Of a DNA stretch of 64,000 nt, positions 12,814 through 24,318 are shown piece after piece. Positions within the stretch are counted from its first letter, which is position 1; each line of letters begins with the position of its first letter. The position numbers and the translations under genes were made by a program. The stretch comes from Ceratodon purpureus. Its lineage: Eukaryota; Streptophyta; Bryopsida; Pseudoditrichales; Ditrichaceae. Location: positions 7,288,642 to 7,352,641 of the forward strand of contig CM026429.1 of assembly GCA_014871385.1 (NCBI GenBank), written 5' to 3'. The notes under the pieces are model-generated. The model did no database searches. It was not told the origin of the DNA and saw only the letters and a list, made by a program, of their open reading frames with translations.

Positions 12814-15360
12814 TCATGAATTGAATCGAACCTGACACTGATGAGTCCCGGGATGGGACGCCATGTCGTGGAAATATTTCACCAAAATGGCCGCGATCAG
12901 GAAGAGCAGGGCGACGATGATGATCAGCGTCACAGAACTAGTATCATGTGAAGACGATCTCCGCTTCAACCGATGATTGTCTCCTGAGCCTTTAAGCAAA
13001 ACAATTCTCGATATCTGTTGTTGAGTTGCAGAAACAGGAGGAGGTTGCAGCTGCAACTGTGATTTCAGTTGCGGTTGAGGACTAGGATTCCCGAGGACAT
13101 GCTTCAGCTGGATGGTGGTTGAATCCGACGTCGGCTTCGTGGGGGAGATGATGAGCTTGGGCGCTGCAGCAGATCTCGGTGCTTGCAGGTTGGAGATCTT
13201 TTCTAGCAGTGGAGCGTTGCAGGAGTCGGGGCCGTTGATCAGGACGCGGCCGAGGTCGTGCTTGGTGAGCTCCTGGAGGCGGGATGCCATGGTGGTGGAG
13301 ACTCTGTCCGAGTCTAGAGTGCAGCCAGTGGTGCCTGCGGAGAGGTTCTGGAGGAGCTCCGTGATGCCGATGAGCGGGACGCTGGATTTCGTTTGGTGGA
13401 GTATAGCGGATGCCCAGTTTTGGTTCGCTTGATCGATGCTCTTGGGGACGCCGTGGCCGGTGGAGTGGCAGTAGCCGATGTCGATGTAGGCGGATGGGAA
13501 GTTGAGGTCGCGGGCTTGTTCGTAGAGCGTCATGGCCTTGATGTCGCTGGTGGCGACGCCCATGCCGATTTCGTAGCAGAGGCCGAGGCGCCAGAGGGCC
13601 TCCGGGTGGTTGTGGCCCACGGATCGGAAGAGCTTGAAGGATTTCTCGAGGTCGCATGCTTGGGATGACCAGTTGCCGAAGTGGCGGCCGGCTTTCATGA
13701 CCTCCTCCACCTGGTCCACGCCGGAGAGGATCTTTGCGCCCTCCTTGGGGCTGCGGCAGGCGATGTCGAAGGTGGCGTAGCTGTAGACTTCGACGGGGAT
13801 GTTGCCTTTGGCGCCCTCTTGAATGCACCACTTGGTGCCGAGCTGGGTGGATAAGACCTCGGCGTCGTACTCGTTGATGCAGCTCAGTGGCGATGGGAAA
13901 GAGTGCCGCAGAATGACGCCCTTGCAGTAGGACATCATGTTGCAAACGTCGGGGAAGAGGGGACGCTCTTTGGGGTTGGCCGCCCAGCACCGGTTCATGA
14001 ATGCGGAGAGGTAACCTGGGCATTGCGATTTCGAGTTCACCGCCGGCCTCCACCCGGCCAGCAAGCTAGGCAAGACGTCCCTCGGGCTGAGAGCTTCGAA
14101 AGGCTTGCATCCGGTGAGAATCTCATACATGGTCATTGCAAAGCTGTACACATCGGTGGCTTTTGTGTACACTTCCATGTTTTCGGATTTGAAGTCATAT
14201 ACCTCAGGAGCTCTCCACGACATCGGATTGCTATATGTTGCGGACGTCGGCCGCAAGCACTGCTTCAATCTCGATAGGCCATAATCCGCAAGCTTGACTT
14301 GCACGCACCAGAACCCGTCCTTCTTCCTCTCTGTCGCGTCGAGGATGATGTTGTTCCCCTTGAGATCACCATGCATGACGTTCTGCTCGTGAAGATACTT
14401 CATGGCCTCCGCTATCTGCAACAGAATATCGAACGCCTTGAGATGCGACAGCGGCTTCGCCCCATGCCGCGCGAGGTACGTCGTCAGGGTTTCGCTTCCT
14501 CGCTCCGTGATCAAATAGTGCTGATTCTCGTGAACCGTGTAACCGATGAACTGCACCAAGTTGACGTGCTGCAACTTCGCCAACACTTCAACCTCTGTTT
14601 CCAGCGTCTTGATGCTCTCCTCCCCTGTCAACGCTAAGCACTTCGCCACGACCGGCATTCCGAAACACTTGCATTCGAATACGGTACCAATCGATCCCTT
14701 CCCCAGAGACGTCTTCGTCATCTCTATGTAGTGGAAATCTAAGGAGTGGTGACGACGTGTTTCCGAACGCAGAGTGTCGGGGTGAAATTTCCGCAGCAAA
14801 TACTTCGACAGACCATAGCTGGAGCCGAATTTCCGTTGCACGAAAGTCTTGTCCTTCTTGATCGCTCTCACATCCCGCTCCAACGTCTCGTTATCTCTCC
14901 TGTGGGCCTCCTCCACAATGGCGGCGAAGAACTGCGAGTGATCCATAATTGGCAGCTTGAACGCCTGGTCGCGCGTTGCTTCGGCTATGGCGATTTTCGC
15001 TATGTCCAAACATCGTATGAAATCTTGCAGAAGTAGATTCATGTGCATCTGGAGTGACCCAGAGACTGACGAGCACATCACCGTCCGCCACCAATCTTCG
15101 TTCCCCCACTCCGCCACCATGATCTCCGCGTAGGTCATGACGCGCCATAGCTCGGACAGGGCCTTCGCGCACATGCGCAAGCAGTCATCCTTCGTGTGGT
15201 CCTTCCGGAATGTGCTCTCCAGATTATCCAGGAAGTGGGAGAATGTCTTGGCAAGAAGCTCCCGTTGACAGTGGTTGAACTTGAGCTTCCTCTCTTGGAT
15301 GGTCTTGATCACACCCCGACACAATGCATACACATCCGCCATGGCTTCTGGCAATGCCAA
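12814..15360 (-). CDS. Non-RD protein kinase with Sel1 repeats and C-terminal membrane anchor
   Basis: A single uninterrupted frame encodes 848 residues. Residues 1 to about 205 form a Leu/Ala-rich, apparently all-helical region. The kinase domain spans about 215-475: glycine loop GKGSIGTV (220-227), Lys240 in VVAK, probable helix-C Glu256, catalytic loop HGDLKGNN (330-337; Asp332, Asn337), DYG (359-361) in place of DFG, and RAPE (383-386). All catalytic residues are present, so it should be active; Gly replaces the HRD Arg, which makes it a non-RD kinase. Two Sel1-like (TPR-type) repeats follow at about 587-652 (ALWRLGLCYEIGMGV, AYIDIGYCHSTGHGV). After a Gln/Pro-rich linker there is one transmembrane segment at about 809-828 and a 20-residue tail. 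There is no signal peptide, so a tail-anchored topology with a cytosolic kinase is likely. It belongs to the tyrosine-kinase-like group; the target is unknown. Confidence 0.85.
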   Translation of the reverse strand: MALPEAMADVYALCRGVIKTIQERKLKFNHCQRELLAKTFSHFLDNLESTFRKDHTKDDCLRMCAKALSELWRVMTYAEIMVAEWGNEDWWRTVMCSSVSGSLQMHMNLLLQDFIRCLDIAKIAIAEATRDQAFKLPIMDHSQFFAAIVEEAHRRDNETLERDVRAIKKDKTFVQRKFGSSYGLSKYLLRKFHPDTLRSETRRHHSLDFHYIEMTKTSLGKGSIGTVFECKCFGMPVVAKCLALTGEESIKTLETEVEVLAKLQHVNLVQFIGYTVHENQHYLITERGSETLTTYLARHGAKPLSHLKAFDILLQIAEAMKYLHEQNVMHGDLKGNNIILDATERKKDGFWCVQVKLADYGLSRLKQCLRPTSATYSNPMSWRAPEVYDFKSENMEVYTKATDVYSFAMTMYEILTGCKPFEALSPRDVLPSLLAGWRPAVNSKSQCPGYLSAFMNRCWAANPKERPLFPDVCNMMSYCKGVILRHSFPSPLSCINEYDAEVLSTQLGTKWCIQEGAKGNIPVEVYSYATFDIACRSPKEGAKILSGVDQVEEVMKAGRHFGNWSSQACDLEKSFKLFRSVGHNHPEALWRLGLCYEIGMGVATSDIKAMTLYEQARDLNFPSAYIDIGYCHSTGHGVPKSIDQANQNWASAILHQTKSSVPLIGITELLQNLSAGTTGCTLDSDRVSTTMASRLQELTKHDLGRVLINGPDSCNAPLLEKISNLQAPRSAAAPKLIISPTKPTSDSTTIQLKHVLGNPSPQPQLKSQLQLQPPPVSATQQQISRIVLLKGSGDNHRLKRRSSSHDTSSVTLIIIVALLFLIAAILVKYFHDMASHPGTHQCQVRFNS

Positions 15361-18300
15361 ACCCCCTCAAACCTCAGCTCCTTCCTCTGTCGTGATAATG
15401 CTACGATCTCCATCCTCCGCCATAAATGACATCAAACGCTACAATCTACTGCTCTCTCATAGACGCGCACCTCACTCCATCACCGCCCTGATTTCAAACC
15501 CTTGATAACGTCGACATTGATACAGCTCGTCTTCTTCACCTTGCAGAGAAGAAAGAGCTAACCGTGGCTCCCAAGTGGCCTGGATTCTCAACATCGCCAA
15601 GCCTATCCCAGAGTTCTAAAAGCAACGACGAGGCTGTGAATTCTAGGATTTCCGTGTGAAGAATCTCCATGGCACCCATTTCCATCCCCTCGACCTAAAC
15701 CTCATCAACCTCAATGCAACTTCATCAACCCCACCGCTTCATCAACGCCCACATTTCGAACAAAACGATCCCAAAACCTCCAACATGCCAAACAGTTTCT
15801 AAAAATGCCACTACATCTCCTTCACAAAATGCAGACTCGTAAGGCCTTCCTGGTTTTCCACCCCACTTGAAACACTGCCTCCTCCAAGCGCCGATCTCCT
15901 TGAGCTTCCACGATCCTGTTAGCCTCAGATCCGGATCCAGAGCTCACAACGACGATCCTCAAAATGCACCCACGAACACAACACTGAAAGATGCAACCAT
16001 AAACTTCCAACCTAAGACGAGCATGAGCAGCATCACTGTGTCGATCTACACTCAGCACACAACCAACTTGAAGTAACACTCCAAACTCTCTCTGGCAAAC
16101 ACTGAAGGGGATCATCAACGCAGACCAAATGCCGCATCCAACTGATCTTCTCCAAATTCAGCCGACACTTTGAGCCGAAGATCTAGACAACGGAGCCGTG
16201 TTCGTGCACACCGCGTGGTGAATCCACAAACAGTCTAAAAATGCAGCGCCCCCGACTCCCCAGTGTAGCGGAGCTCGCATGCATGAGCTGGTACACACAG
16301 AAGCGGCGGCTCAACAACGTCCTTTTGGATCATTCTCATCCCGAACAACAAGATTAACCACAAAATTACACCCAAACCGCAACTTGCCTCCACTTCAGAC
16401 ACCACAAAATCCCATTTCACCTCCTCATGCAAATCCCATCGCTGCTATTGTATCATCCTGCGCAAGTGGGGTCCATTCTGAGCTCCTCGGCAAGAGCCAT
16501 GCCCGCCCAAAAAGCTTCCCCACATGCGACCACTTGGTCCCGTTTCCCAGCATGTCATTCGCCACGAGATCAGACACCACCAGCATGACTCCCCCAACTT
16601 CCGGTGAATTCTGTTTTGCTGATTATAGCTCTCTCTCTCTCGCACCTCACCCGCCGGGCTCGGAAGCGAAAGAGCGGGACCCCGCTTCCCATTTCAAAGC
16701 AATCCATGGAATGAAACCATGCTATATTTTGTCTAATCTAGAATCAGTGAAAGTACTCACAACTCTTTTGTTTTCTTTTGTTTTGGATTCACAGAAAGAG
16801 GCACTGTGCACAGTATTTGCAGCTCCGATCAGGAATCAGTGCAGGTACTTTCAGTTTTTTTTTTGTTAATTTCTTTCGTTTTGGATTCACAGAAGAGCCG
16901 CTGTGCACAGTCATTTTACTTGGAGCCAATTGATCAGGAGGTACTGCTGCAGCTGCGGCAAAGATAGAACCTCAGATGAACAGGAGAAGATTTAAAGGGA
17001 TTCATGTGCATGTACGCATCGTGTATGGAGCCTCATTCCTGCAACTGTCAATCTAATCTTAACACGCATCACATAATTAGCAACCTACTCCTACAAAACC
17101 TGAACGTGTGACCCTGCTCACGTGGATTTTCGGTACAACAGGCGATTGTCGAAAGGGCTAAAATTATGTCCCACATTTTCCCCAAGTCAACGAATTTGCA
17201 AGCTCCTGAAAACTGATGCAAATCTCATCTGAAAGTTGCAACATAATTATGAAGAATATTCTTCTTCATGCCTGGTTTAACGAGAGCAGTAGCAAGGTTG
17301 CAGATGTTCTTACACCTTTTACTAATTTCGATGGGGAAGATGTGAGATTTCGAGGGATGGTTCAATTGATGAGGATACAGACAATGTAGGTGCGATAGCA
17401 ATTACTACGTTGCAGAGAATCTGCACTTTTGAAGTTGTGCTGCCCTGATTTTAATGGAAATGAGGACTTTCCATGGGATTTGTTGTGTGTCCTGTGATCA
17501 ATTTGAATTATGAGGTTCTTAATTTACTAAGTTCTTAAGTTCCTGTTGCTGTGTGCATGAATGTTTGTCGTACGAGGAGCATGAATGTGAGTAGGATCTT
17601 GCAAGTGAGTGAGGTTCCGAAGAGTAAATTAGTGTAAGAAAGAATGAGGTGATCCATTCCCTGTGAGCTGGGTACAGAAATGGTCATGAGGAGGTGATTT
17701 ATGATGTTGAAAATTGAGGAGCTATTTGAATTTGGAGCAGTTGCAAGTTGCATGAAAATGTCTAATAATATAGGTGGGGTTTCTTATCGGCTTATGGAAG
17801 CTGGAATCTAGGGGCAGGGGAGGGGTACTGGAAGGTAGAAATACCATGAGCGGAGAAGATAAGGAGAGATTGTTCATGGACTTAATTTTCCGAAATAGAA
17901 AAGAAGAAATCATGAGGAAATGAAATGATTTCATATTTTATTTCATTAAAGAAATTTTCCTACATTTTCTAAAGGATTTCTTCTTTCTTTTTTTTTGGGG
18001 GGGGGGTCAAATTTCCTAGTCTAATTATCCTAGGGAGTTTTCTTAGAAATTGAAAATTTAAATTTTAAAAAAAAAATCTAAAATTTAAATTTGAATTTTT
18101 GGGAAATAAATAGCTTTAAGTTTGACTTCCATCACAGTTGATGAAGATTCATTGGATGCTTGTTATTTTAGTAGACTTCATGTGATCACTTTGAACATTT
18201 TTAATTTATTTGGTATTAAGTTCATGTGATTGATTTCAAGAGATTTCATGTTGTGGTTTTCCGACTCCTGCCTCTTCACCCATACGCTCCTCATGAAACA

Positions 18301-19910
18301 CCAAAACAAATGTTTGTGCATACAACTCCTCTGTGATTTAGAAATCCTCCCTCGTACCATCTGCCTAGTCCTCTAGAAAATCTGAAGTCTCATAAACACC
18401 CTGAATAGCAGGCACTCCTTTGAGAGATCCATTACAAACAGAAAAACAAAAAACAGAGAGACAACAAACAGAAAGCCTTCTGTCAAAGTAAACCCAAAAA
18501 CTCATCAAAATCCCAACAAAAGTGCCAACTACCAACACATATCCCACTCCCCCGTACCCATGTGTGAAGACAAGTCCACGAGATCGAAGCACTGAGAACC
18601 ACAATATCCTCACACGATCTGATCACTGACTATTGTGATCCCCATAAGTAATGTGCTGGCATTGGCATACATCACATACAAAACACAAACCAGATGGGAT
18701 ATGTCCAAAAATCCAAACACAGCTAAACCCAGGTGTCAAAACACCACCATATTATAAACTCCAAAATTATAAAAGAAACACAATTTAGAAAAAGCACCAC
18801 TTGTCAAAAGGGTTCAGAGGTCTATATTTCTTACTGAATCACACCAGCATACTGTCACATCAATCCACCCAAGTTTTCATAAAGACTTGAACCTGGATGG
18901 CCACCACTTTTCACAGTGTATCGTTGTAATAGAACAAACAACATATCTAACACTCTGTGTGTCCATGACAAAAAACAACAACATATTTATATTCACTCAA
19001 AGAAACACACTCCACAATCAACAATATATTCTAAAATACATTAGAATCATTTCTTCTTTTATAAGTAAACCAATTTTATTTATTTTTTTATCAATAATAT
19101 CTAGTAAGTTAGTTCCTAAATAAGTTGAAATAGATTAGTTTACTATAACTTTACCATGGAGCCCCATAGAATAAACAAAAAAAGTATGATAGTCTTTTGG
19201 CAACAACAGTATTTTAGCACTATAGTAAGTTCTCCAAAAAGATGATTTTTAAACAAAAATTGAAAGTTTGAAAAACTACAAGGACAAGAAGAAAATTAAT
19301 TTTCAAAAATATGTTTTTCTATTTTTGAGCCATTTAAAATCATTGGTTCATTTCTAGTGATTTTCGCTACATATAAAATAAATTCAAGAAATCCATAATT
19401 CTGGTGACGACCACAGGGAAAATGGCGATGGATCACAAGAGCCAACATCTAGACTGGTATGCAATTTTCAACTCTACAGCGACTGCCTAATGGATGGTAC
19501 CACACTAATTTTTGCAGGCACAATTTCACCAGCCTTCACCTGTCTCCCAAGAGTTGAACTCTGAAGTACCTCTCTTTTTGGATGCTGGAGGAAACTTGCT
19601 CATATACTCCATTCCATCAAATTTCTATGGAAATCATCCGAACCTTTCTTTCTCAGCCTTGTATACAATAGGTGAGGTTAGCACCGGGCCATTGACATTA
19701 CAAACGGACACTTTATTCACACCCTGCAAAGAGGCTGGTGTTTCTATCTATCTAGATGAGGTTGATAAGCTCAATACTTTCACATTAACTGGTGGTTGTG
19801 TCTTGTTCAGTCAGACTCTCATTTGAAACTTGGTGCTCCCATTTGTGCACTGAGGTTACACATTCCATGTATCTCTGCCTCAAAACCATAAAGTAAAACT
19901 TCTTGATTGC
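15361..19910. other. Intergenic region, 4.5 kb
   Basis: The left end is the 5' flank of the kinase gene. An open frame at 16279-16869 (+) and several minus-strand frames around 17.5-18.6 kb are not recognisable. One 82-codon minus frame at 18365-18613 has a hydrophobic middle but no family features. Sequence from 17.9 to 19.4 kb is AT-rich and includes a short G homopolymer near 17998. A diverged direct repeat at 16768-16938 is listed separately. Confidence 0.4.
16768..16938. repeat. Diverged tandem direct repeat, about 95-bp spacing
   Basis: The segment starting near 16768 and the one starting near 16863 share a pyrimidine-rich run, the string GTTTTGGATTCACAGAA, CTGTGCACAGT and GATCAGGA in the same order. 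The copies have diverged by small indels, so this is an old local duplication. Confidence 0.6.
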
Positions 19911-20395
19911 TTGGGAAATAAAACCAGGCTTTCAGGCAGTATTCCTCCAGCCTTGGACAACATAGGATCACAGCTTCGACATCTTGACTTGGGAAACAAC
20001 GGTCTCTCTGGCACCATACCTCCGTCCCTACGAACTTACAGGTCTCTCAACAATCATCCCACGGGTGCAATTCCATCTGATATCGGCTCATTACCGAACC
20101 TCTATCGTCTTGCTTTAAAAAGGTATGCTTTTATAGATGTCATTGCTGCAAGCTTGAGAAACCTGCTGAATCCTTACAACATGTGGGTTAATGATAATAA
20201 GCTCACAGGTAAGATCCCCACTACTTGTGGTTTTCTATCTCGACTTGTCAAACACTCAGTTGAGTGTGCCTATCCCTCTCATATTCTCTTCACAGCCTGC
20301 TTTCATAGGTAATGTAGGCTTTGCGGATATCCACTCCCTCCGTGCAAGGAATTATGTCTGAATTAGTCACAACATGTTGCATCACCGTGCAAGGA
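19911..20395 (+). pseudogene. LRR receptor-kinase ectodomain fragment (broken)
   Basis: The plus strand encodes plant-type leucine-rich repeats: LSGSIPPALDNIGSQLRHLD, LDLGNNGLSGTIPPSL, GAIPSDIGSLPNLYRLAL and NDNKLTGKIPTTCG. It then reaches FIGNVG, the start of the usual FxGNxGLCGxPLPPC motif that closes LRR ectodomains. The rest of that motif (CGYPLPPCKELCLN) is present but in another frame near 20316-20360, so a one-base indel has broken the gene. Repeats are shortened and irregular, and no transmembrane or kinase part follows. An upstream open frame at 19512-19826 may belong to the same old gene but is not recognisable. A 24-base stretch of the end (GTGCAAGGAATTATGTCTGA) is duplicated at about 20343 and 20384. 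Confidence 0.75.
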
Positions 20396-20856
20396 ATTAT
20401 GTCTGAATTATGTCTGAATTTTATTTAATTCAAGGTTCATGTTCCAAGCGTGCACTGAGAAACATTTTACTTACACATGACAACGACGAATGAATTCAAT
20501 TCCATGGGAGCGGCCTCTAGCAATCAGTGTTCTCTTATACGTCCACTCGACCATCAATGCTGATATATCATGAAAACATTCATGCTCTGTACGCCTGAAT
20601 ATGATGGTGGAAAATCCCCCGACACCGGCCTGCTCACCACCCTCTGAGTACAAAATTCTTGGCTATGCACCCAGTGCCGATGCCATGAATTCAATACTTC
20701 TTTGAAACGGCAAAGAAATCTGTAGAGCCAGCTAGAAATTAGGGTATTCTACACCAAATCTAGAAAACATCAACATGCAACAGAAGTGATCAATCTGTTT
20801 GATGCAATATTAGACCAAATGATAGAAAACGTCATGTAATATGTCAACAAAGCACA

Positions 20857-21405
20857 TTAAACTGAGGTTTGGGAACTAGGTTTGACCAGTGTGATTGCAC
20901 GAGTCATTCCGCCTTCACCTGCACCGAATTCATGCCCAAGAAGAAAGAGTGTGAATGTACTGTACTCCTGAACAAGCTCAATCATTCTCCAAGAACTACA
21001 CTCCATCTGTACTTCCTTCAGTAGGAGAGATCGATCATCATCCTCCACCGAATAAAGGAGCTCCCCACTTAGTGCAAACCTTTGCAAATAAATCACAGTC
21101 GACAATGAATTGCACGGATCTGCCTTGAGTAAAAACACCTTGGGATAGCAAGAGTTGGCCTACTTGTACCTCAAAAAGCAGTCATGCTGGGTACCCTCTG
21201 CACTCGTGCTTTTGCTATTCCCATTGGCACTAGTTTGCTTTTTTGCTGTGGAATTGGTATGCATCAGGATGCTCCACGGCCCTATAAAAAGAACTATCCT
21301 GCTTCTCAAGTAGTACTGTGAATCTGAGTCACTGAATGTAACCCAAGTACCAAGTCTCCTGCTCAATCTTCTCCTGGTACCTGGTACTCTGCTGCCGTCA
21401 TCCAT
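20857..21405 (-). pseudogene. Possible broken coding remnant, unrecognised
   Basis: On the minus strand one frame runs from about 21405 to 20857 with a single TAG between an 81-codon and a 93-codon part (the second part continues ANSCYPKVFLLKADPC). Composition looks protein-like (FALSGELLYSVEDDDRSLLL, then WRMIELVQEYSTFTLFLLG), but I do not recognise a family. It could be a decayed gene or a chance open stretch. A further minus-strand open stretch at 20471-20653 is in a different frame. Confidence 0.25.
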
Positions 21406-22621
21406 TTAAATGTATGTTGCATTTCTTGTTCAGCATCATATTTGTTGACTGCGATATGCTTAATCATGTTGTGGACTACGGATATTAGCAATGTAGTCAA
21501 TTCATTTCTTCCAATTGTTTAGTGCTGATCTAGAATGAAACATGATCTTAGCACGTCACAGAAAAGCAAGCTCCAAGGAACCCATTGCGGGCAAGCAGTC
21601 ACCTGGTCGAGGAATTGTGAATTGTTACGGAAGTTCAGAATTTTTTTGTGAGCATTCAAAGAGCAGTACAATTCGTGTAGAGCGTTGCAGCAAATCCGTT
21701 CCGGAGGATGATTACATGTATTACATTTAACATTTTATCAATGTTGAGCATCGGCAAAATATCGATTTAATGTTTTTAGTTTCGGAAACGTTCTCATGTG
21801 AAAGAAAATCAATATCAGTGATTAATTCCTAGTCGAAGATGAAGTAAGGTTGTGTAAGAATATCCAAAGTGATATGGGAAGGACGCACTGGGTTATTGTG
21901 TTGATAAGGTATCAGATTATCATAGCGTCTACTGAATTTGATGTTCAGGAATAAGCTTAGACAGTTGTAGCAATTAAGAATAACTCAAATTCATTTGAAG
22001 TCTTCGATGTCCTCTGTGCGTGAATGTAGCGGTAACTCCTACTCTTACAAAGTCAAATTGACGACATTGCGATAGGAATTACACCGCTAGTCATTACAAG
22101 TAGGCAGACTTCCATTGCCGTGTACATGATGAAGAGTATCTAGAATATCTGTCTTTGCAGTTGATCACACAAACGGCACACTTCGGATATGCCCACTCAA
22201 CCTAACTGGAGTGCTTATCCATTTGAAACTTATTAATAGATTGATCAGCCATAAGCTAAAAATGGATTGATTGCCCACTCAGCCTAATCAATCCATTTGT
22301 AAGCTTCAAATGAATTGCTGGAAATCAAGCTTGCATTCTAGGCTCTATCAAAGAGTGAAATTAAGGGTGCTTGGATGATCTAATGGAACATCATTAGTTC
22401 ATCTTCACACGTCTGTAAGGTTCATGCTTCCATGTTGGTAAACAAAATAGTTAGCAAGGTGAGGAACTCATGATGTCCGAATCCATGGTGACATATTTAT
22501 TCCAAAACTTCACCACCTCTGTGAGTAGTATTGTGGCACTTAAAAGTTTCAGTTTGACAATAATTGTGCAGGCATATCTGGTGCATTTTTTCTTCAACAG
22601 TATCTGGGTTAGGATTTCAGG
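21406..22621. other. Intergenic region upstream of XTH
   Basis: I see no gene here. The region contains a small nested inverted repeat around 22260-22298 (listed separately) and the expected XTH promoter, in which no element is clear enough to call. Confidence 0.5.
22260..22298. repeat. Short inverted repeat, 13-bp perfect arms
   Basis: AAATGGATTGATT at 22260-22272 is followed after 13 bases by its exact complement at 22286-22298. Weaker complementarity continues outward (CATTTGAAACTTATT near 22220 against AAGCTTCAAATG near 22301). It lies about 330 bases upstream of the XTH start codon and could form a small hairpin or mark an old foldback element. Confidence 0.55.
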
Positions 22622-24318
22622 ATGGCCCCTAGAGTGCAATCCAACAATCTCCGGATCATGCTAATTCTATCAATGGCAGCTCTAGTTGTGATTCAGACCA
22701 CCGAGTGCAAGAGTATCTCCTTTGGAGAAAACTACAGTGCCTCCACAGATAAATTACACACTCGAGTTAAGAGTGGAGGGTCGCGAGTGGAACTTGTTCT
22801 GGATCAGAACTCAGGTAACCAATCATCACCATGTAAACATTTATGTTGTCTCAAACATTAATATGCATTCTTTCAATTTTCGTTTTACTTCAGATTTTGT
22901 TTATACTATTCACTAACGACGAGTCTCCAAAGTGACAAGATTCTGTCCATGTTGTACCTGAACTTAGACTTCCACTTGCAACAAAGATTCATGAGATTCA
23001 AGCAGATTTAGATAAATAGAGCTTAGATGTAGGAATGAGCAGCTAGCTGATCCCTGTGCACGACCACATCACCTGTGCTTTATTATGTGCAGCTGCGGGG
23101 TTCAGTTCGAAGGGCAAGTACTTGTTTGGTAGCATCGGAATGAAGATCAAATTAGTTTCTGGCAATTCAGCAGGCACCGTCACTGCATACTATGTACGCT
23201 GAATACATTGATCTCTTGCAATAGGATCACTAAGTCTTGCACCTTAATTAATAAACTCCTGACATTGTGACAGTGTAAACTCCCACAAATGAAGTGCTAA
23301 TTCTCATGAGTACTATTGTATGTAATTTTCCTGGCATGTAAAGCTGTCATCAGACGGCGATCAACACGACGAAATGGACTTCGAGTTTCTCGGCAACAGC
23401 TCAGGGGAGCCTTACATCCTGCAAACTAACGTGTTTGCCAAGGGCAAAGGCGACCGAGAGCAACGCATGACCCTGTGGTTCGACCCAACCTCCGGCTATC
23501 ACACCTATTCCCTCCGCTGGAACAAAAACATCATCGTGTAAAGACTTCACTCAGCCATCAATTCCTGCTCCACTCACAGCTAAACCAACATACTTGTTCA
23601 TAACACATTTCCCTTCTCAACCAAGTCCATCTAAAAATGTGAAACAGATGAATGATTTTTCATGAATCTTCTTTTGTAAGTTTTTGTTAAATTGGTTTCT
23701 GGTTGCAGCTTTTATGTGGAAGGTGTGCCAGTGCGAGTGTTCAGAAACAACGAGGCGCTGGGCGTGCCCTTTCCGAACAACCAAGCTGTGGGCATTTATG
23801 CTAGCCTGTGGGATGGGAGTGCTTGGGCTACTCAGGGTGGCACGGTGCCCCTGGACTGGGATGCTGCCCCCTTTGTTGCATCATTTCAGGTAATTTTGAT
23901 TAGTATTCTTGAAGATTGGCAGCTTTGTGTAGTCACATTGAATTCCAACATGTGATGAGAGCTGGCCATGACCATGGACCATTTTCTGAAGATGTTATTT
24001 AAGTCATGTATTATGATCTTAGGATGGATTGGTGGTACAATATCAATGTTGCTCACGATGTTGTCTTTGACGCTGTTTCAGGGATTTGGGGTGGATGCTT
24101 GCCAAGTGATCTCCAACACTTCAGATTCTGACGTTGCTAGTTGCAAAGCGAGTTCGGGGAACTGGTGGAACACCGAATCTTACCAAGATCTGAATAAGAA
24201 TCAGATTGGCAAACTCCGTGACATCCGTAGCAAGTATGTTGTCTATGACTACTGCACTGATACGTCGAGGTTTCCTGATCCTCCCGTGGAATGTGCCATC
24301 AACTGGTATGAAGGATAA
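22622..24318 (+). CDS. Xyloglucan endotransglucosylase/hydrolase (XTH, GH16)
   Basis: Five exons join in phase: 22622-22814, 23093-23193, 23344-23537, 23709-23889 and 24082-24318, giving 301 residues, the usual XTH length. The enzyme cuts and rejoins xyloglucan chains in the primary cell wall. Residues 1-29 form a signal peptide (hydrophobic [13 protein letters not shown]). The GH16 active site is [10 protein letters not shown] at 106-115, with nucleophile Glu108 and acid/base Glu112. An N-glycosylation sequon (NSS, Asn116) follows directly, as in most XTHs. Substrate-cleft residues [11 protein letters not shown] and the C-terminal XET extension with VYDYCTD and paired cysteines are intact. 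Met109 replaces the more common Ile. Whether it acts as transglucosylase or hydrolase cannot be decided from sequence. Confidence 0.95.

Noticed and set aside
13082..14053. A 323-codon open frame on the minus strand within the kinase gene
   Set aside because: It is an alternative frame of the kinase coding region, very rich in Arg, Pro and His as expected for a shifted frame of GC-rich sequence.
16279..16869. A 196-codon plus-strand open frame upstream of the kinase gene
   Set aside because: There is no recognisable motif, composition is Pro/Ser/His-rich, and no splice-linked continuation was found.
17250..17400. Weak resemblance to the end of a copia integrase/RNase H region (KVADVL...)
   Set aside because: The match is only a few residues, with a stop soon after, no LTRs and no flanking polyprotein.
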